From Candidatus Poribacteria bacterium (GTDB lineage: Bacteria; Poribacteria; WGA-4E; WGA-3G), in assembly GCA_028824125.1 (NCBI GenBank), contig JAPPES010000126.1, positions 1 to 64,000 on the forward strand: 64,000 bases of DNA, written 5' to 3'. This document shows positions 16,478-25,058 of this stretch, piece by piece. Position 1 is the stretch's first letter. Each line of letters begins with the position of its first letter. Both the position numbers and the translations under genes were made by a program. The notes below the pieces were generated by a model. That model saw only the letters and a list, made by a program, of their open reading frames with translations. It had not been told where the DNA came from and ran no database searches.

Positions 16478-17827
16478 ATGAAAACATCAAAACAACTTTC
16501 ACGTCGAACATTTTTACGCGGGTTAGGTGTCAGCATTGCCCTACCGTGGTTAGAATCAATGGGACCGCTCACAAGTTGGGCAACCGCAGCCACAAAAGGG
16601 ATAACAGGACAAATAACACCGAATCGGATGGCATTCCTCTATGTGCCAAACGGGAAAATCATGGAGGATTGGACACCGACACAGGCGGGTGTTAACTATG
16701 AGCTTACGGATATCTTAAAACCGCTTGCAAATATAAAAGAAAAAACGTTGGTTCTGAGTGGATTGACAGCAGATAAGGCACGCGCAAACGGTGATGGTGG
16801 CGGCGATCACGCCAGAGCGATGGCGGCATTCCTTACAGGCGCACAACCCCGCAAAACAAGCGGCACAGACATTCACGCAGGAATTTCCGTTGACCAAGCT
16901 GCTGCGTCACATATCGGTAATCAAACAAGGTTACCTTCGCTTGAACTCGGTATTGATCCCGGTTACAGAGCAGGCAATTGCGACTCCGGTTATAGCTGCG
17001 TTTATTCAGCAACGATGGCATGGAAGTCAGCAACGCAACCGCTTCCAAAAGAGGTTAATCCGAAACTCGCTTTTGAACGTTTATTCACCACCGAGCCTAA
17101 CGCCCAAAAAATACAGCGTGATGAAGAACGAAAAAGTATCCTTGATTTTGTCAAGCAGGATTCAAAAGACCTCATCCGCCAAGTCAGTGGAAACGATGTC
17201 CGAAAACTTGATGAATACTTCTCTGCTATTCGCGACATTGAAATGCGGATCGAATCGGCAGAAAAGTTTCCGCCAATCGAAAATCCTGAGTACATTGCGC
17301 CAGAGGAAATTCCGGCAGATTTTCAAGAACATGTGCGTCTGATGTTGGATCTCATCGCACTTGCATTCCAAACAGATGTGACCCGAATTGTGACCTTTAC
17401 GTTAGCAAATGAGGGTAGCAACAAGACATATCCAGCTATCAATGTTTCTCAAGGACACCATAATTTGTCACATCACGGTGGAGATAAGGCAAAAATAGAT
17501 AAAATTCGGAAAATAGATATTTTTCACATGCAGCAGCTTGCATACCTGCTGGAAAAACTTGACTCCATTCCTGAAGGGGAAGGTACACTCCTTGACCATT
17601 CTATGATTTTATATGGCAGCGGAAATTCTGATGGCAATCGTCATAGCCATCACGATCTTCCAATTCTATTAGCTGGTCAAGGATGTGGCACACTGAAAAG
17701 CGGTCGACATATCCAATATCCGAAGGAAACACCACTCAACAATCTGTGGTTGTCTATGCTTAATCGAATGGATGTTAATTTGCGGCAATTGGGGGATAGC
17801 ACAGGTAGTCTAAAAGAGTTATCCTAA
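16478..17827 (+). CDS. DUF1552 family Tat-exported protein
   Basis: A 449-residue protein with a twin-arginine signal (SRRTFLRGLGVSIALPWLESM), PNRMAFLYVPNGKIMEDW near residue 50, and the family's D/E/H-rich core including GGDHARAMAAFLTG near residue 108 and GHHNLSHHG near 328. DUF1552 belongs to the alkaline-phosphatase/sulfatase-like fold group (known family relation) and is found beside DUF1592-type cytochromes, as here. The ribosome binding site AAGGAG precedes the ATG. Its exact reaction is unknown. Confidence 0.92.
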   Translation: MKTSKQLSRRTFLRGLGVSIALPWLESMGPLTSWATAATKGITGQITPNRMAFLYVPNGKIMEDWTPTQAGVNYELTDILKPLANIKEKTLVLSGLTADKARANGDGGGDHARAMAAFLTGAQPRKTSGTDIHAGISVDQAAASHIGNQTRLPSLELGIDPGYRAGNCDSGYSCVYSATMAWKSATQPLPKEVNPKLAFERLFTTEPNAQKIQRDEERKSILDFVKQDSKDLIRQVSGNDVRKLDEYFSAIRDIEMRIESAEKFPPIENPEYIAPEEIPADFQEHVRLMLDLIALAFQTDVTRIVTFTLANEGSNKTYPAINVSQGHHNLSHHGGDKAKIDKIRKIDIFHMQQLAYLLEKLDSIPEGEGTLLDHSMILYGSGNSDGNRHSHHDLPILLAGQGCGTLKSGRHIQYPKETPLNNLWLSMLNRMDVNLRQLGDSTGSLKELS

Positions 17828-17841
17828 ATCCAAACACTTGT

Positions 17842-18180
17842 TGTAGCACAATCTGTTAGATTGTGCCTGAAAACACGCAGACTAACAGTTTGCGTTACGA
17901 AATCCTAATTTATAGATTATCCGCACAAGATAAGGATGATCCCGTCAAAAACGGCGCGTTTACAAAACGCGTCTACCATGAGATAACAACAGTTTTCAAT
18001 TTAACAATATTAACGAGTTGTGCTAAATAACTATATGTAGAACTCTATTTCACAAAAGAAGATGTTTTGAAAGTCACTATCCTATATTTATATGGTCTTC
18101 AGTCCCGTAGGGACGATATGTTTATAGAAAAAGGTCGGACGAGCACTTTTTAGTCCCGTAGGGACGATATGTTTATAACA
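17842..18180. repeat. Intergenic palindromic repeats
   Basis: At 17842-17864 GCACAATCT and AGATTGTGC form a hairpin of the family also found at 57096 and 61445; it may terminate the DUF1552 transcript. At 18101-18126 and 18152-18177 two direct copies of AGTCCCGTAGGGACGATATG plus TTTATA are separated by 25 bases. No gene is seen between 17828 and 18240. Confidence 0.75.
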
Positions 18181-18240
18181 CCAATGCAAATATATGTGAA
18201 AATCAACAAAATATTTTGTTAACTGGCACAAGTCGTAATA

Positions 18241-19824
18241 TTAGTGATCGCTCGTTTCTGCCTTCCCGTAACCGCCACCGCCCGGCGTTTCAATCTGAAT
18301 AATATCGCCTTTGTGTGTAGGAAATGTGGCTTTACCAGAAAGAGTCTGTTCCTCGCCATCACGGATTAACACGTTACGTCCCAATTGTCCAGATTCACCG
18401 TCTTGCAAACCGTAGGGTTGAAACACGCGGCGTTCTGATAAGATAGTAACCTCCGCATCCGCGAGAAGTTTTAGAGAGCGTACAATTCCCGCGCCGCCTT
18501 GGAATTTGCCTGCGCCCCCAGTCCCACGCCTAATCGCATATTTTTCTACCTGCATCGGATAACTCGTCTCAATTGCTTCTATAGGCGTATTCATTGTATT
18601 TGTCATGTGGGTGTGGATAGCATCAATTCCGTTACAGTTAGGACGTGCTCCCATCCCACCCGCGATGGTCTCATAGTAGGTAAAATCTCTGCCACGTGAC
18701 ACATCATATCCGCCTACGGTAATATTACTCATAGACCCGCAACTCGCGGCAGGAATTCGATCAGGGCATGCTTTTGCCAATGCACCGAAAAGCACATCAA
18801 CAATTCGTTGTGAGGTTTCAACGTTTCCACCGGCAACTGCTGCAGGGAATTTTGCATTGATTACAGTACCTGTAGGTGCAATAATTTGGATAGGTTCCAG
18901 ACACCCTGCATTGGAAGGTACATCCTCACCTGCGATGCATCGGAATGTATAAAAGACAGCTGAAACTGTGATGGCATAAATAGCATTGATAGAGCCGCGT
19001 ACTTGCTCTGATGTCCCCGTAAAATCTATTACGGCAATATCATCTTTGATTTCTATGGCAACCCGGATTTCAATCGGTTCATCAGTAATTCCATCGTTAT
19101 CTAAAAAATCTGAATATTCGTACCTACCATCCGGTATTTCTTGTAAAAGGGCTCTGACCATTCGACTTGAATACGCGCAAAGTTCCTGCATATATGCCTC
19201 AATTTCCGAAGTCCCGTATTTTGCCACCATCTCCTGTAGTCTCCGTTCACCGATACGGTTGGCGGCGAGTTGTGCTTCCATGTCGCCACGGCGTTCTGCT
19301 GGTGTGCGTACATTCGCAAGAATTAGTTCCCACAGATCAGTATCCAGTTTTCCACTTCGGACCAGCTTAACAGGTGGAATGCGAATCCCTTCCTGAATCA
19401 CGCTTGTTGCGAGAGGCATGGAACCTGGAGTCATACCACCGACATCTGCGTGATGGGCGCGGTTGGCAACAAAGAAAATTGGGCGACTTGAAGATGTTTC
19501 TCCGAACACAGGGGCAACCAAAGTAATATCTGGCAGATGTGTTCCGCCGCGATATGGATCATTTAGTACAATCATATCACCTTGTTCCATGTTGGTGTGT
19601 TCAATTGCCGCTAAAACCGAAAGTGGCATGGAACCGAGATGGACTGGGATATGTGCGGCTTGCGCAACCATCTGTCCAGATGCATCAAAAACCGCACATG
19701 AAAAATCAAGCCGTTCCTTGATATTCGGTGAAAAGGCGGTTCGTTGCAGTGTAACACCCATTTCTTCCGATACGGAGGTAAGTATATTCTTATAAAGTTC
19801 TAATTTGATGGGGTCAAAGTTCAT
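18241..19824 (-). CDS. Hydantoinase B / 5-oxoprolinase-type hydrolase subunit
   Basis: A 527-residue HyuB-family protein. These act with a HyuA partner in ATP-dependent cleavage of N-methylhydantoin, 5-oxoproline or related rings. Typical blocks are ERLDFSCAVFDASGQMVAQAAHIPVHLGSM near residue 36, NDPYRGGTHLPDI near 88, ANRAHHADVGG near 120, and a Gly-rich C-terminus GGGGYG. Length is normal for the B subunit. No HyuA gene is in the window on either side, so the partner is elsewhere or the gene is orphaned. It should be cytoplasmic. Confidence 0.93.
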   Translation of the reverse strand: MNFDPIKLELYKNILTSVSEEMGVTLQRTAFSPNIKERLDFSCAVFDASGQMVAQAAHIPVHLGSMPLSVLAAIEHTNMEQGDMIVLNDPYRGGTHLPDITLVAPVFGETSSSRPIFFVANRAHHADVGGMTPGSMPLATSVIQEGIRIPPVKLVRSGKLDTDLWELILANVRTPAERRGDMEAQLAANRIGERRLQEMVAKYGTSEIEAYMQELCAYSSRMVRALLQEIPDGRYEYSDFLDNDGITDEPIEIRVAIEIKDDIAVIDFTGTSEQVRGSINAIYAITVSAVFYTFRCIAGEDVPSNAGCLEPIQIIAPTGTVINAKFPAAVAGGNVETSQRIVDVLFGALAKACPDRIPAASCGSMSNITVGGYDVSRGRDFTYYETIAGGMGARPNCNGIDAIHTHMTNTMNTPIEAIETSYPMQVEKYAIRRGTGGAGKFQGGAGIVRSLKLLADAEVTILSERRVFQPYGLQDGESGQLGRNVLIRDGEEQTLSGKATFPTHKGDIIQIETPGGGGYGKAETSDH

Positions 19825-20127
19825 TTGATAGAAATGAATTATGTAGATGGATTGATATGGGCAGTGAAGGACACCATAATGCGAATAGAATAAATCATAG
19901 TCATTACAGAAACCCTATGAACAATAAGAGGGGATGATTGTTTCCCTCTCTTAATTCTCTTTGGAGGTAGAGTCGGCACTCTCTAAAGATCAATGACCTA
20001 CTCCACCAAAATGTGAATCAACTGATCCCTTTAGAATTTACGCAATACACAATTTACCATCTGCCTGCATAAGTTTAAGAATTATACTATATTTTTAAGA
20101 AAAAGTCAATTCATTTTCAAGCCAGGA

Positions 20128-20146
20128 GTGTGTAAAGTTTTTGGCA
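20128..20146 (+). repeat. Solo IS256-like terminal repeat, second copy
   Basis: Same 19-base string as at 1393-1411. It lies in the 1-kb gap between hydantoinase B and the enolase-superfamily gene. The stretch 19825-20127 upstream holds nothing I can name. Confidence 0.45.
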
Positions 20147-20172
20147 CTGATTATTTTTTTACAAAATTAACT

Positions 20173-20216
20173 TGACAAACCAATATAGTTGTGTTAATAT
20201 TATTATCACAACTAAT
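20173..20216 (+). promoter_or_regulatory. Sigma-70 promoter with overlapping palindromic operator
   Basis: TTGACA, a 17-base spacer, then TAATAT. AGTTGTG and CACAACT form a 7-base inverted repeat embracing the -10, as expected of a dimeric repressor site. The only things downstream before 20860 are an iteron array and repeats; there is no open frame with a start and ribosome binding site. Confidence 0.65.
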
Positions 20217-20286
20217 TAAATAGTATTCTCAATATATGCAAAAATTCTAAAGAACAAAGAGAAGAAAAACAAAAAAGCTGAAAATT

Positions 20287-20427
20287 ACGTCACAATCCTT
20301 GTCCTGATTGACTTCTGCACGTCCCTAGGACGTGCAAAACGTCCTAAAATAGCCTAAATGTGACGCGAAATACGTCCTAAATGTGACGTGTAACGTCCTA
20401 AATGTGACGTGCAAACGTCCTAATTCA
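20287..20427. repeat. Iteron-like array of CGTCCTA and TGTGACGTG boxes
   Basis: A 19-base palindrome GCACGTCCCTAGGACGTGC (20318-20336) is followed by units starting CGTCCTA at 20341, 20374, 20395 and 20417. Two complete units of CGTCCTAAATGTGACGTG are spaced 21 bases apart, a variant precedes them and a partial follows. TGTGACG also appears inverted at 20287-20293. The 21-base period places the boxes on one DNA face. This resembles protein-binding iterons. Confidence 0.7.
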
Positions 20428-20475
20428 ATGTGTAGAACGGAGCGAAACCCTTATGTGTCAATTTAAGGATATATA

Positions 20476-20622
20476 AGGGGCGAGGTTAGGAAACCTCACC
20501 AGCAGCAGGTGTACATCTCTGCTGGCGAGGCGGGGAATCATGGTGAATACCATACGCGTATTCGCCCAATGGCATTCATACCGTTGATTTCTTGATTTCT
20601 TCCTAACCTCGCCCCTTACATA
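20476..20622. repeat. GGCGAGG hairpin repeat interrupted by a small palindromic element
   Basis: The left arm and loop match the hairpin at 10592-10658, but the right arm is split after GGCGAGG. About 70 bases (20531-20600) are inserted, and the arm then resumes at TTCCTAACCTCGCC. The insert is the element also found at 8452-8512, with its central 35 bases (20539-20573) reversed. Confidence 0.8.
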
Positions 20623-20627
20623 TCCTA

Positions 20628-20721
20628 TTGTTGGAGGGGCTTGTAGCCCCGATTTCAGATATACAACCTGAAAATCGGGGCTACAAACCCGCAGCATGCC
20701 AAACGCGCATGCTGCCAACAA
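20628..20721. repeat. Two-hairpin palindromic repeat
   Basis: The outer arms TTGTTGG and CCAACAA enclose one hairpin with 15-base arms (TTGTAGCCCCGATTT) and a second with GCAGCATG/CATGCTGC. The element is non-coding. The upstream region of the next gene, 20722-20859, is otherwise plain. Confidence 0.75.
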
Positions 20722-20859
20722 AGATGTTTTGTGACAATTGAATGTCTCTGCCTTTGGTCTGATTCTACTTGATAAATTAACTGTAAAATGATAAGATACA
20801 GAAGTTGGTATTCAGGAAGATTTTCATGACTAAGTGGACCTCGGAGTACACACTAAAAC

Positions 20860-21996
20860 ATGAGCAAAATCACACACGTAGAGATTTATCCCACTGCTGT
20901 TGGTATGAAAGACGTTTTTACCATCGGAACAGGTTTTGTTGGTGATACTGAAGCTGCGGGACACCATATCTTTGTCAAGATTACAACAGATGATGGCTAT
21001 ATCGGTTGGGGAGAACAACGTGCACTTCCGTCCTGGAGTTATGAGACAACAGAGTCTATCACAACAACGATTCGACACCACATTGCACCCTTACTTCTGG
21101 GACAAAATCCGTTGAACCGCAACGAAATCCACAACACTATCTATCAGGCGTTAAAACCTGCTGTTAGCAACGGACACCCCTTTGCGAAAGCTGCTGTTGA
21201 CATTGCGCTACATGACTTGTGTGGTAAAATTCTGAACATCCCACTCCATACCCTTTTTGGAGGTAAACGACATAACACGCTGCCGCTCAGTTATGCATTG
21301 AGCATTGATACCCCAGAGATAATGGCATTGAAGGCAAAAGCCTTATCTCCCTGTACCTGCTTCAAAGTGAAGGTTGCAGGCACGCCAACAGTAGATGAAG
21401 ATCGATTACGTGCAATCAACGAAGCTGCGCCCAATGCAAAACTTTGGATTGATGCAAATCAGTCGTATACGCCATCTAACGCATTAGAACTGCTGAAACG
21501 TGTAGAGGATATTAACGAGGTCTATTGCATGGAACAGCCAGTCGCAAGCCAAGATTGGTTCGGGATGAAAAGAGTACGAGAGGCAGCTTCAATTCCAATT
21601 GCCATTGATGAAGGTTGTTTTACATATTTCGATCTTGGCAAAATTGCACGCCTTGAATGCGCGGATGCTGTCGTTTTGAAAGTATGCAAATCCGGCGGTC
21701 TAACTGAATGTCTTAAGAGTGTTTATGTCGCAGAAACCAACGCGCTTGAACTGCTTGGTAGTGGTCTTACGGAGGCGGGGATAGGTTTTATCGCAAGTGT
21801 TCACCTTTTTTCAACTATGGACCTCGCCTTGCCTGCCGAACTGAATGCTCCTGTATTTTTAGAGACTATGGCAATAAGTGGTGCTGAAATTCATGATCAT
21901 GTCGTCACAGTCCCAGATGGTCCAGGTCTCGGTATTACACCAGACGAAGATTACATCAAAGCGCATCCGCTGATAATCGATTCTTTGATGCAATAA
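20860..21996 (+). CDS. Enolase-superfamily enzyme, muconate-lactonising/dipeptide-epimerase subgroup
   Basis: A 378-residue protein. Catalytic residues line up with the MLE subgroup: the KxK pair Lys169 and Lys171, metal ligands Asp198, Glu225 and Asp250, and Lys274 as the second acid/base. The N-terminal capping domain includes the lid loop. The family abstracts a proton alpha to a carboxylate; members include muconate cycloisomerase, o-succinylbenzoate synthase and dipeptide epimerases. The specificity is not readable. The convergent MFS gene overlaps its last 41 bases. Confidence 0.9.
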   Translation: MSKITHVEIYPTAVGMKDVFTIGTGFVGDTEAAGHHIFVKITTDDGYIGWGEQRALPSWSYETTESITTTIRHHIAPLLLGQNPLNRNEIHNTIYQALKPAVSNGHPFAKAAVDIALHDLCGKILNIPLHTLFGGKRHNTLPLSYALSIDTPEIMALKAKALSPCTCFKVKVAGTPTVDEDRLRAINEAAPNAKLWIDANQSYTPSNALELLKRVEDINEVYCMEQPVASQDWFGMKRVREAASIPIAIDEGCFTYFDLGKIARLECADAVVLKVCKSGGLTECLKSVYVAETNALELLGSGLTEAGIGFIASVHLFSTMDLALPAELNAPVFLETMAISGAEIHDHVVTVPDGPGLGITPDEDYIKAHPLIIDSLMQ

Positions 21997-23140
21997 TTAT
22001 TTCTACCCCAATTGCAATCACAATTACCACAGCACACAACAGATAAGGGCTTTGCGGTCCCAATTTGGAATCCGCAGCCATACCACCTACAAATGGACCT
22101 AATAAACTACCAATACCCAAGATCGCTTCGTGCCAACCGCTCTTGTTTCCTTTGTCCACATGCCGGTCCAAGCCGTAGTAAAGACTACTGAAATAGGAAA
22201 ACGCCACTGCCACGCCGATAACTGCAAATGCAAATCCCCAGAAAATAGTGTGTTGGACTCGCCATATTCCCACGAAACTCAAAACCGCCAACCCCTGAAC
22301 CATTAACAATGGACTTAAGCGGTAATGCCAACGAGTCGAATAACCAGTACCGAGAAATAGGAATGTCAGTGTTTGCACACCACCGAGTGCAAGCATCAAG
22401 TTTCCGAATGTTGTCGGAAGCATGCCCATTTCCTTTGTAAGTTTCGGGGCGAGACTCCGCAATATGCCGAGAGCAAACCACGAGGCAAAATTGGCACACC
22501 GTGCCACGTTGAGATAAGCCTTCCGCGTTACTCGGGGTGGAAATAGTGTCTGTATCGGTTCAGATTGCTCCTTTGTTGTTTGAAAAGTAGGATTGAATTT
22601 AGAAAAGAAAATAATAACAAACGTAAGCAATCCAACAGCACTTACAAGATAAAAAAGCTTGAACGGATTTGCATCTTGATACAGATAACCCGACACTGCG
22701 GGGCCTAAGGTTATTCCGATACTCCAGAACAGATTAAAAAGCATAACCCGTTGAAGTAATTCACCGTCGCCCTCACGTTCAGCAAGCCACGCTTCATACG
22801 CAGGCCAAAAAAGTGACAGACTGATACCGATCCAAGGAAAAATTAGTAAAAGATGGATTTTTTTATGACAGAGGGGGAGTCCAATACTTACAGTTGCGAG
22901 TAAAAGACAACCTGCGTATAGCATACCCCGACGTTCAACGCGGTCAGATAACTTCCCGAATGGAATCGCAAGGAACGCATAAAAGGCTATTGCAATAGCC
23001 ACGAGCAAACCAAGAAAACTTGAGGAAAATTTTAGATAACTGCTATAAAAAGAGGAATTGGTTAAGACGCTGCTAAAAGCGAAATCTATTAACAACGCGG
23101 GGAAATAGACGATGAAAAGTTGAAGAGGTTTTAAGCGCAT
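21956..23140 (-). CDS. Major facilitator superfamily transporter
   Basis: A 394-residue membrane protein with about 11-12 hydrophobic helices. FGKLSDRVERRG near residue 61 is the loop 2-3 signature of MFS carriers. A central hydrophilic segment (about residues 178-205) separates two six-helix halves. The substrate is unknown. Its 3' end overlaps the convergent enolase-superfamily gene by 41 bases. It follows the sulfite-oxidase-like gene by 67 bases and may be in the same transcript. Confidence 0.88.
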   Translation of the reverse strand: MRLKPLQLFIVYFPALLIDFAFSSVLTNSSFYSSYLKFSSSFLGLLVAIAIAFYAFLAIPFGKLSDRVERRGMLYAGCLLLATVSIGLPLCHKKIHLLLIFPWIGISLSLFWPAYEAWLAEREGDGELLQRVMLFNLFWSIGITLGPAVSGYLYQDANPFKLFYLVSAVGLLTFVIIFFSKFNPTFQTTKEQSEPIQTLFPPRVTRKAYLNVARCANFASWFALGILRSLAPKLTKEMGMLPTTFGNLMLALGGVQTLTFLFLGTGYSTRWHYRLSPLLMVQGLAVLSFVGIWRVQHTIFWGFAFAVIGVAVAFSYFSSLYYGLDRHVDKGNKSGWHEAILGIGSLLGPFVGGMAADSKLGPQSPYLLCAVVIVIAIGVEIIIASKNRLSADAL

Positions 23141-23207
23141 TTATAGCGTTTTTTAGAGAAAGTTAATACATTCCTTTCCATAGTAATTTTGAAAGTAGGT
23201 AGTTTTC

Positions 23208-24200
23208 TTATGGATCCACAATTTTTGCATCGACGGTGTGGTAACCTAATATGTCCACTGGTTTGACCTGAATCCCAAACTCATCTTGGGTGACTCCGCT
23301 GTTAGTTGTAGCTCTCGCGTAAACCTCAACGGGCCCTTTTTTCTTCGGAACTTGCCACTTCCACTTCCAAAGCACCCATGCAAGGGGTGTATCCTTTGCC
23401 CAAATTTCTGTTTCTTCCCATGTTTCCCCGTAATCAACACTCACTTCGACTTTCTTAATTCCACCATGGTGCCCCGCATCAAAAGCCGCTCCACTTACGA
23501 AATAAGTGGAACCTGCGATAATCTCTTCTTCTGCACTGGGAGTTCCAATAACTGTTGCAAGTTTCACATTCGCAATAGGATCCCAGCCGCGTTTTTCCCA
23601 ATAGCTCTCGTGTTTTTCTGCTAATTGGATATTCACAATCCATTTCGGATTTTTAGTGCCATAATGACCGGGATTCAGCAAACGGACAGGAAATCCGTGA
23701 TCTGTGGGAAGGGGTTCACCGTTCATCTCATAAGCAAGAATTGTATTTTCGTGCATAGCATCCTCTAACGGAATTGCGGTATGATAACCGTCTGCACACC
23801 GAAACACTACAACTTTTGCTTCATCCTTGACACCAACTTTCTGGAGCAGATCGCGCAAACGAGCACCTTTCCATTCTGCATTTCCCATCTGCTCGGTCCC
23901 AATCGGATCACCGATGCATTTCAAGGTTCGCATTGTCTCGATCAATTCCATCGCTTTGATGTCCTCAAGTCGAAACAATGTCCCGGGTTTCTCAACCAAG
24001 CCAGTAATCGCCAACTGCCAGTTTGCTGCGTTAATGACCTCAGGATCATCTATCTGAAGGATATAGAATTCCTCATTAGGTGTTATTAAAGTGCGAGGCC
24101 TTAGCAGAGGCACATCAGCTACTTGAGCTTCCAACTGAAGCGGTAAAACTATTCCGGCAGCACTTATCGCGCTTAATTTTATGAAGGTCCTGCGTTTCAT
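23208..24200 (-). CDS. Sulfite-oxidase-like molybdopterin oxidoreductase, Tat-exported
   Basis: A 330-residue protein. The N-terminus KRRTFIKLSAISAAG is a twin-arginine signal, so it should act in the periplasm. The molybdopterin-binding domain contains TLKCIGDPIG with the molybdenum-ligand Cys95. The C-terminal immunoglobulin-like dimerisation domain (about residues 215-320) has VEVSVDYGETWEE. There is no haem domain, so electrons go to a separate acceptor. AAGGAGAT precedes the ATG, and the start overlaps by one base the stop of the small membrane gene upstream, which may supply a membrane partner as in MsrP/Q-like pairs (inference). Confidence 0.92.
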   Translation of the reverse strand: MKRRTFIKLSAISAAGIVLPLQLEAQVADVPLLRPRTLITPNEEFYILQIDDPEVINAANWQLAITGLVEKPGTLFRLEDIKAMELIETMRTLKCIGDPIGTEQMGNAEWKGARLRDLLQKVGVKDEAKVVVFRCADGYHTAIPLEDAMHENTILAYEMNGEPLPTDHGFPVRLLNPGHYGTKNPKWIVNIQLAEKHESYWEKRGWDPIANVKLATVIGTPSAEEEIIAGSTYFVSGAAFDAGHHGGIKKVEVSVDYGETWEETEIWAKDTPLAWVLWKWKWQVPKKKGPVEVYARATTNSGVTQDEFGIQVKPVDILGYHTVDAKIVDP

Positions 24201-24412
24201 TATATCTCCTTGTTCTGCGAATCTGGCTTGGTTTTATCATCACGCATCCGCATCGTTATTTTCGTTACACCTCTTATCATAATGGCTGTACCGAATATGA
24301 GAAACAGTGGTAATCCCCACTTCCAATGAGAGAAATAGTATGCAATAAAACACACAACCATCAAGACAATTAAAATATTCAAAAGTGTTCTGTTTTCATA
24401 CCATTTCTGCAT
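24200..24412 (-). CDS. Small two-helix membrane protein
   Basis: A 70-residue protein with two hydrophobic helices (about residues 10-27 and 32-48) and a basic, polar tail. The stop codon overlaps the start of the molybdoenzyme gene (TAATG), so the two are translationally coupled. It is probably a membrane anchor or accessory of the molybdoenzyme. No family is recognised. Confidence 0.7.
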   Translation of the reverse strand: MQKWYENRTLLNILIVLMVVCFIAYYFSHWKWGLPLFLIFGTAIMIRGVTKITMRMRDDKTKPDSQNKEI

Positions 24413-24424
24413 CTGTTTACAATT

Positions 24425-24490
24425 CTATTCTGGATGTCTGCAGATTTGACTGATAGTGTGTATAATCATCAAAGTATTCACGACTACCAT
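24425..24490 (-). pseudogene. Remnant of the 5' end of a LamG gene (duplication scar)
   Basis: The segment downstream of the YwqK-like gene at 24532 matches the segment downstream of its paralogue at 28583. It includes the GGAGGCAGAAA leader and the first codons of the LamG gene at 28541 (ATG, then AATACTTTG). Here the frame ends after 21 residues, so only the start of the LamG gene was copied or survives. Confidence 0.65.
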
Positions 24491-24531
24491 TTTCTGCCTC
24501 CTTTTATTCTATTATACCATGCGACAAACTG

Positions 24532-24996
24532 TTAGTCCAGTTCCGTACCGCATCGTGGACAGTTATTGCCCCATGTCGAACGTCTGCCTTCACCGCAACC
24601 GTGGCATTCCCCAAACGGGTGTTCATCCGGTTTTGCGCGGGCACCACCCTTTTTATATGTAATTATACGCCACACCGTTTCGCCATCTTCTTCCCAACAG
24701 TGCCATACGCCTTCTTTTCTTCCATCAGAAGAAGTGCCATCATGTTTTTTGTAGAGACCGCCCCATTTGCGATTTCCATTTTCATGATAACAGATATACT
24801 CTCCTTCGTACTTATCATCTCGGAAGTAAGCCACGCTGGATATATTCCCATTCTTGTGGTATAGAATCCATTTCCCATCCTTTTTACCATGGACAAAGTT
24901 GCCTTCGCTCCGTTTTAATCCATTTGCGTAATATGTGATCCAATACCCGTGTTTTTTGCCATTGACCATTTCGCCAGTATCTCGTGAACTTGCCAT
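24532..24996 (-). CDS. YwqK-like (MORN_2 repeat) protein with C-terminal zinc ribbon, copy 1
   Basis: A 154-residue protein made of about four antiparallel repeats of the type G-x-W-x-x-Y-x-x-NG-x-x-x-x-E-G-x-[FY], as in YwqK-type proteins. The C-terminus has CHGCGEGRR and CPRCG, a likely four-Cys zinc ribbon. YwqK-like proteins are annotated as antitoxins by similarity to Bacillus YwqK, but no toxin gene is adjacent. It is very similar to 28583-29047 and related to 29063-29533 and 32456-32749. GGGAGAT lies before the ATG. Confidence 0.85.
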   Translation of the reverse strand: MASSRDTGEMVNGKKHGYWITYYANGLKRSEGNFVHGKKDGKWILYHKNGNISSVAYFRDDKYEGEYICYHENGNRKWGGLYKKHDGTSSDGRKEGVWHCWEEDGETVWRIITYKKGGARAKPDEHPFGECHGCGEGRRSTWGNNCPRCGTELD

Positions 24997-25058
24997 AATT
25001 TATCTCCCAAACAGGTTAGAAATGCCTGCCCGTTTTTTTCAGAAATACTTATTAGATA

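Noticed and set aside
18101-18177. Repeats of AGTCCCGTAGGGAC as a CRISPR array
   Set aside because: Only two direct copies occur per locus, the unit is palindromic and also present inverted, the flanks are duplicated between loci, and no cas genes are present.
20225-20360. Small gene after the operator-promoter
   Set aside because: ATG at 20236 stops after four codons, and the longest open reading through the array has no start codon or ribosome binding site.
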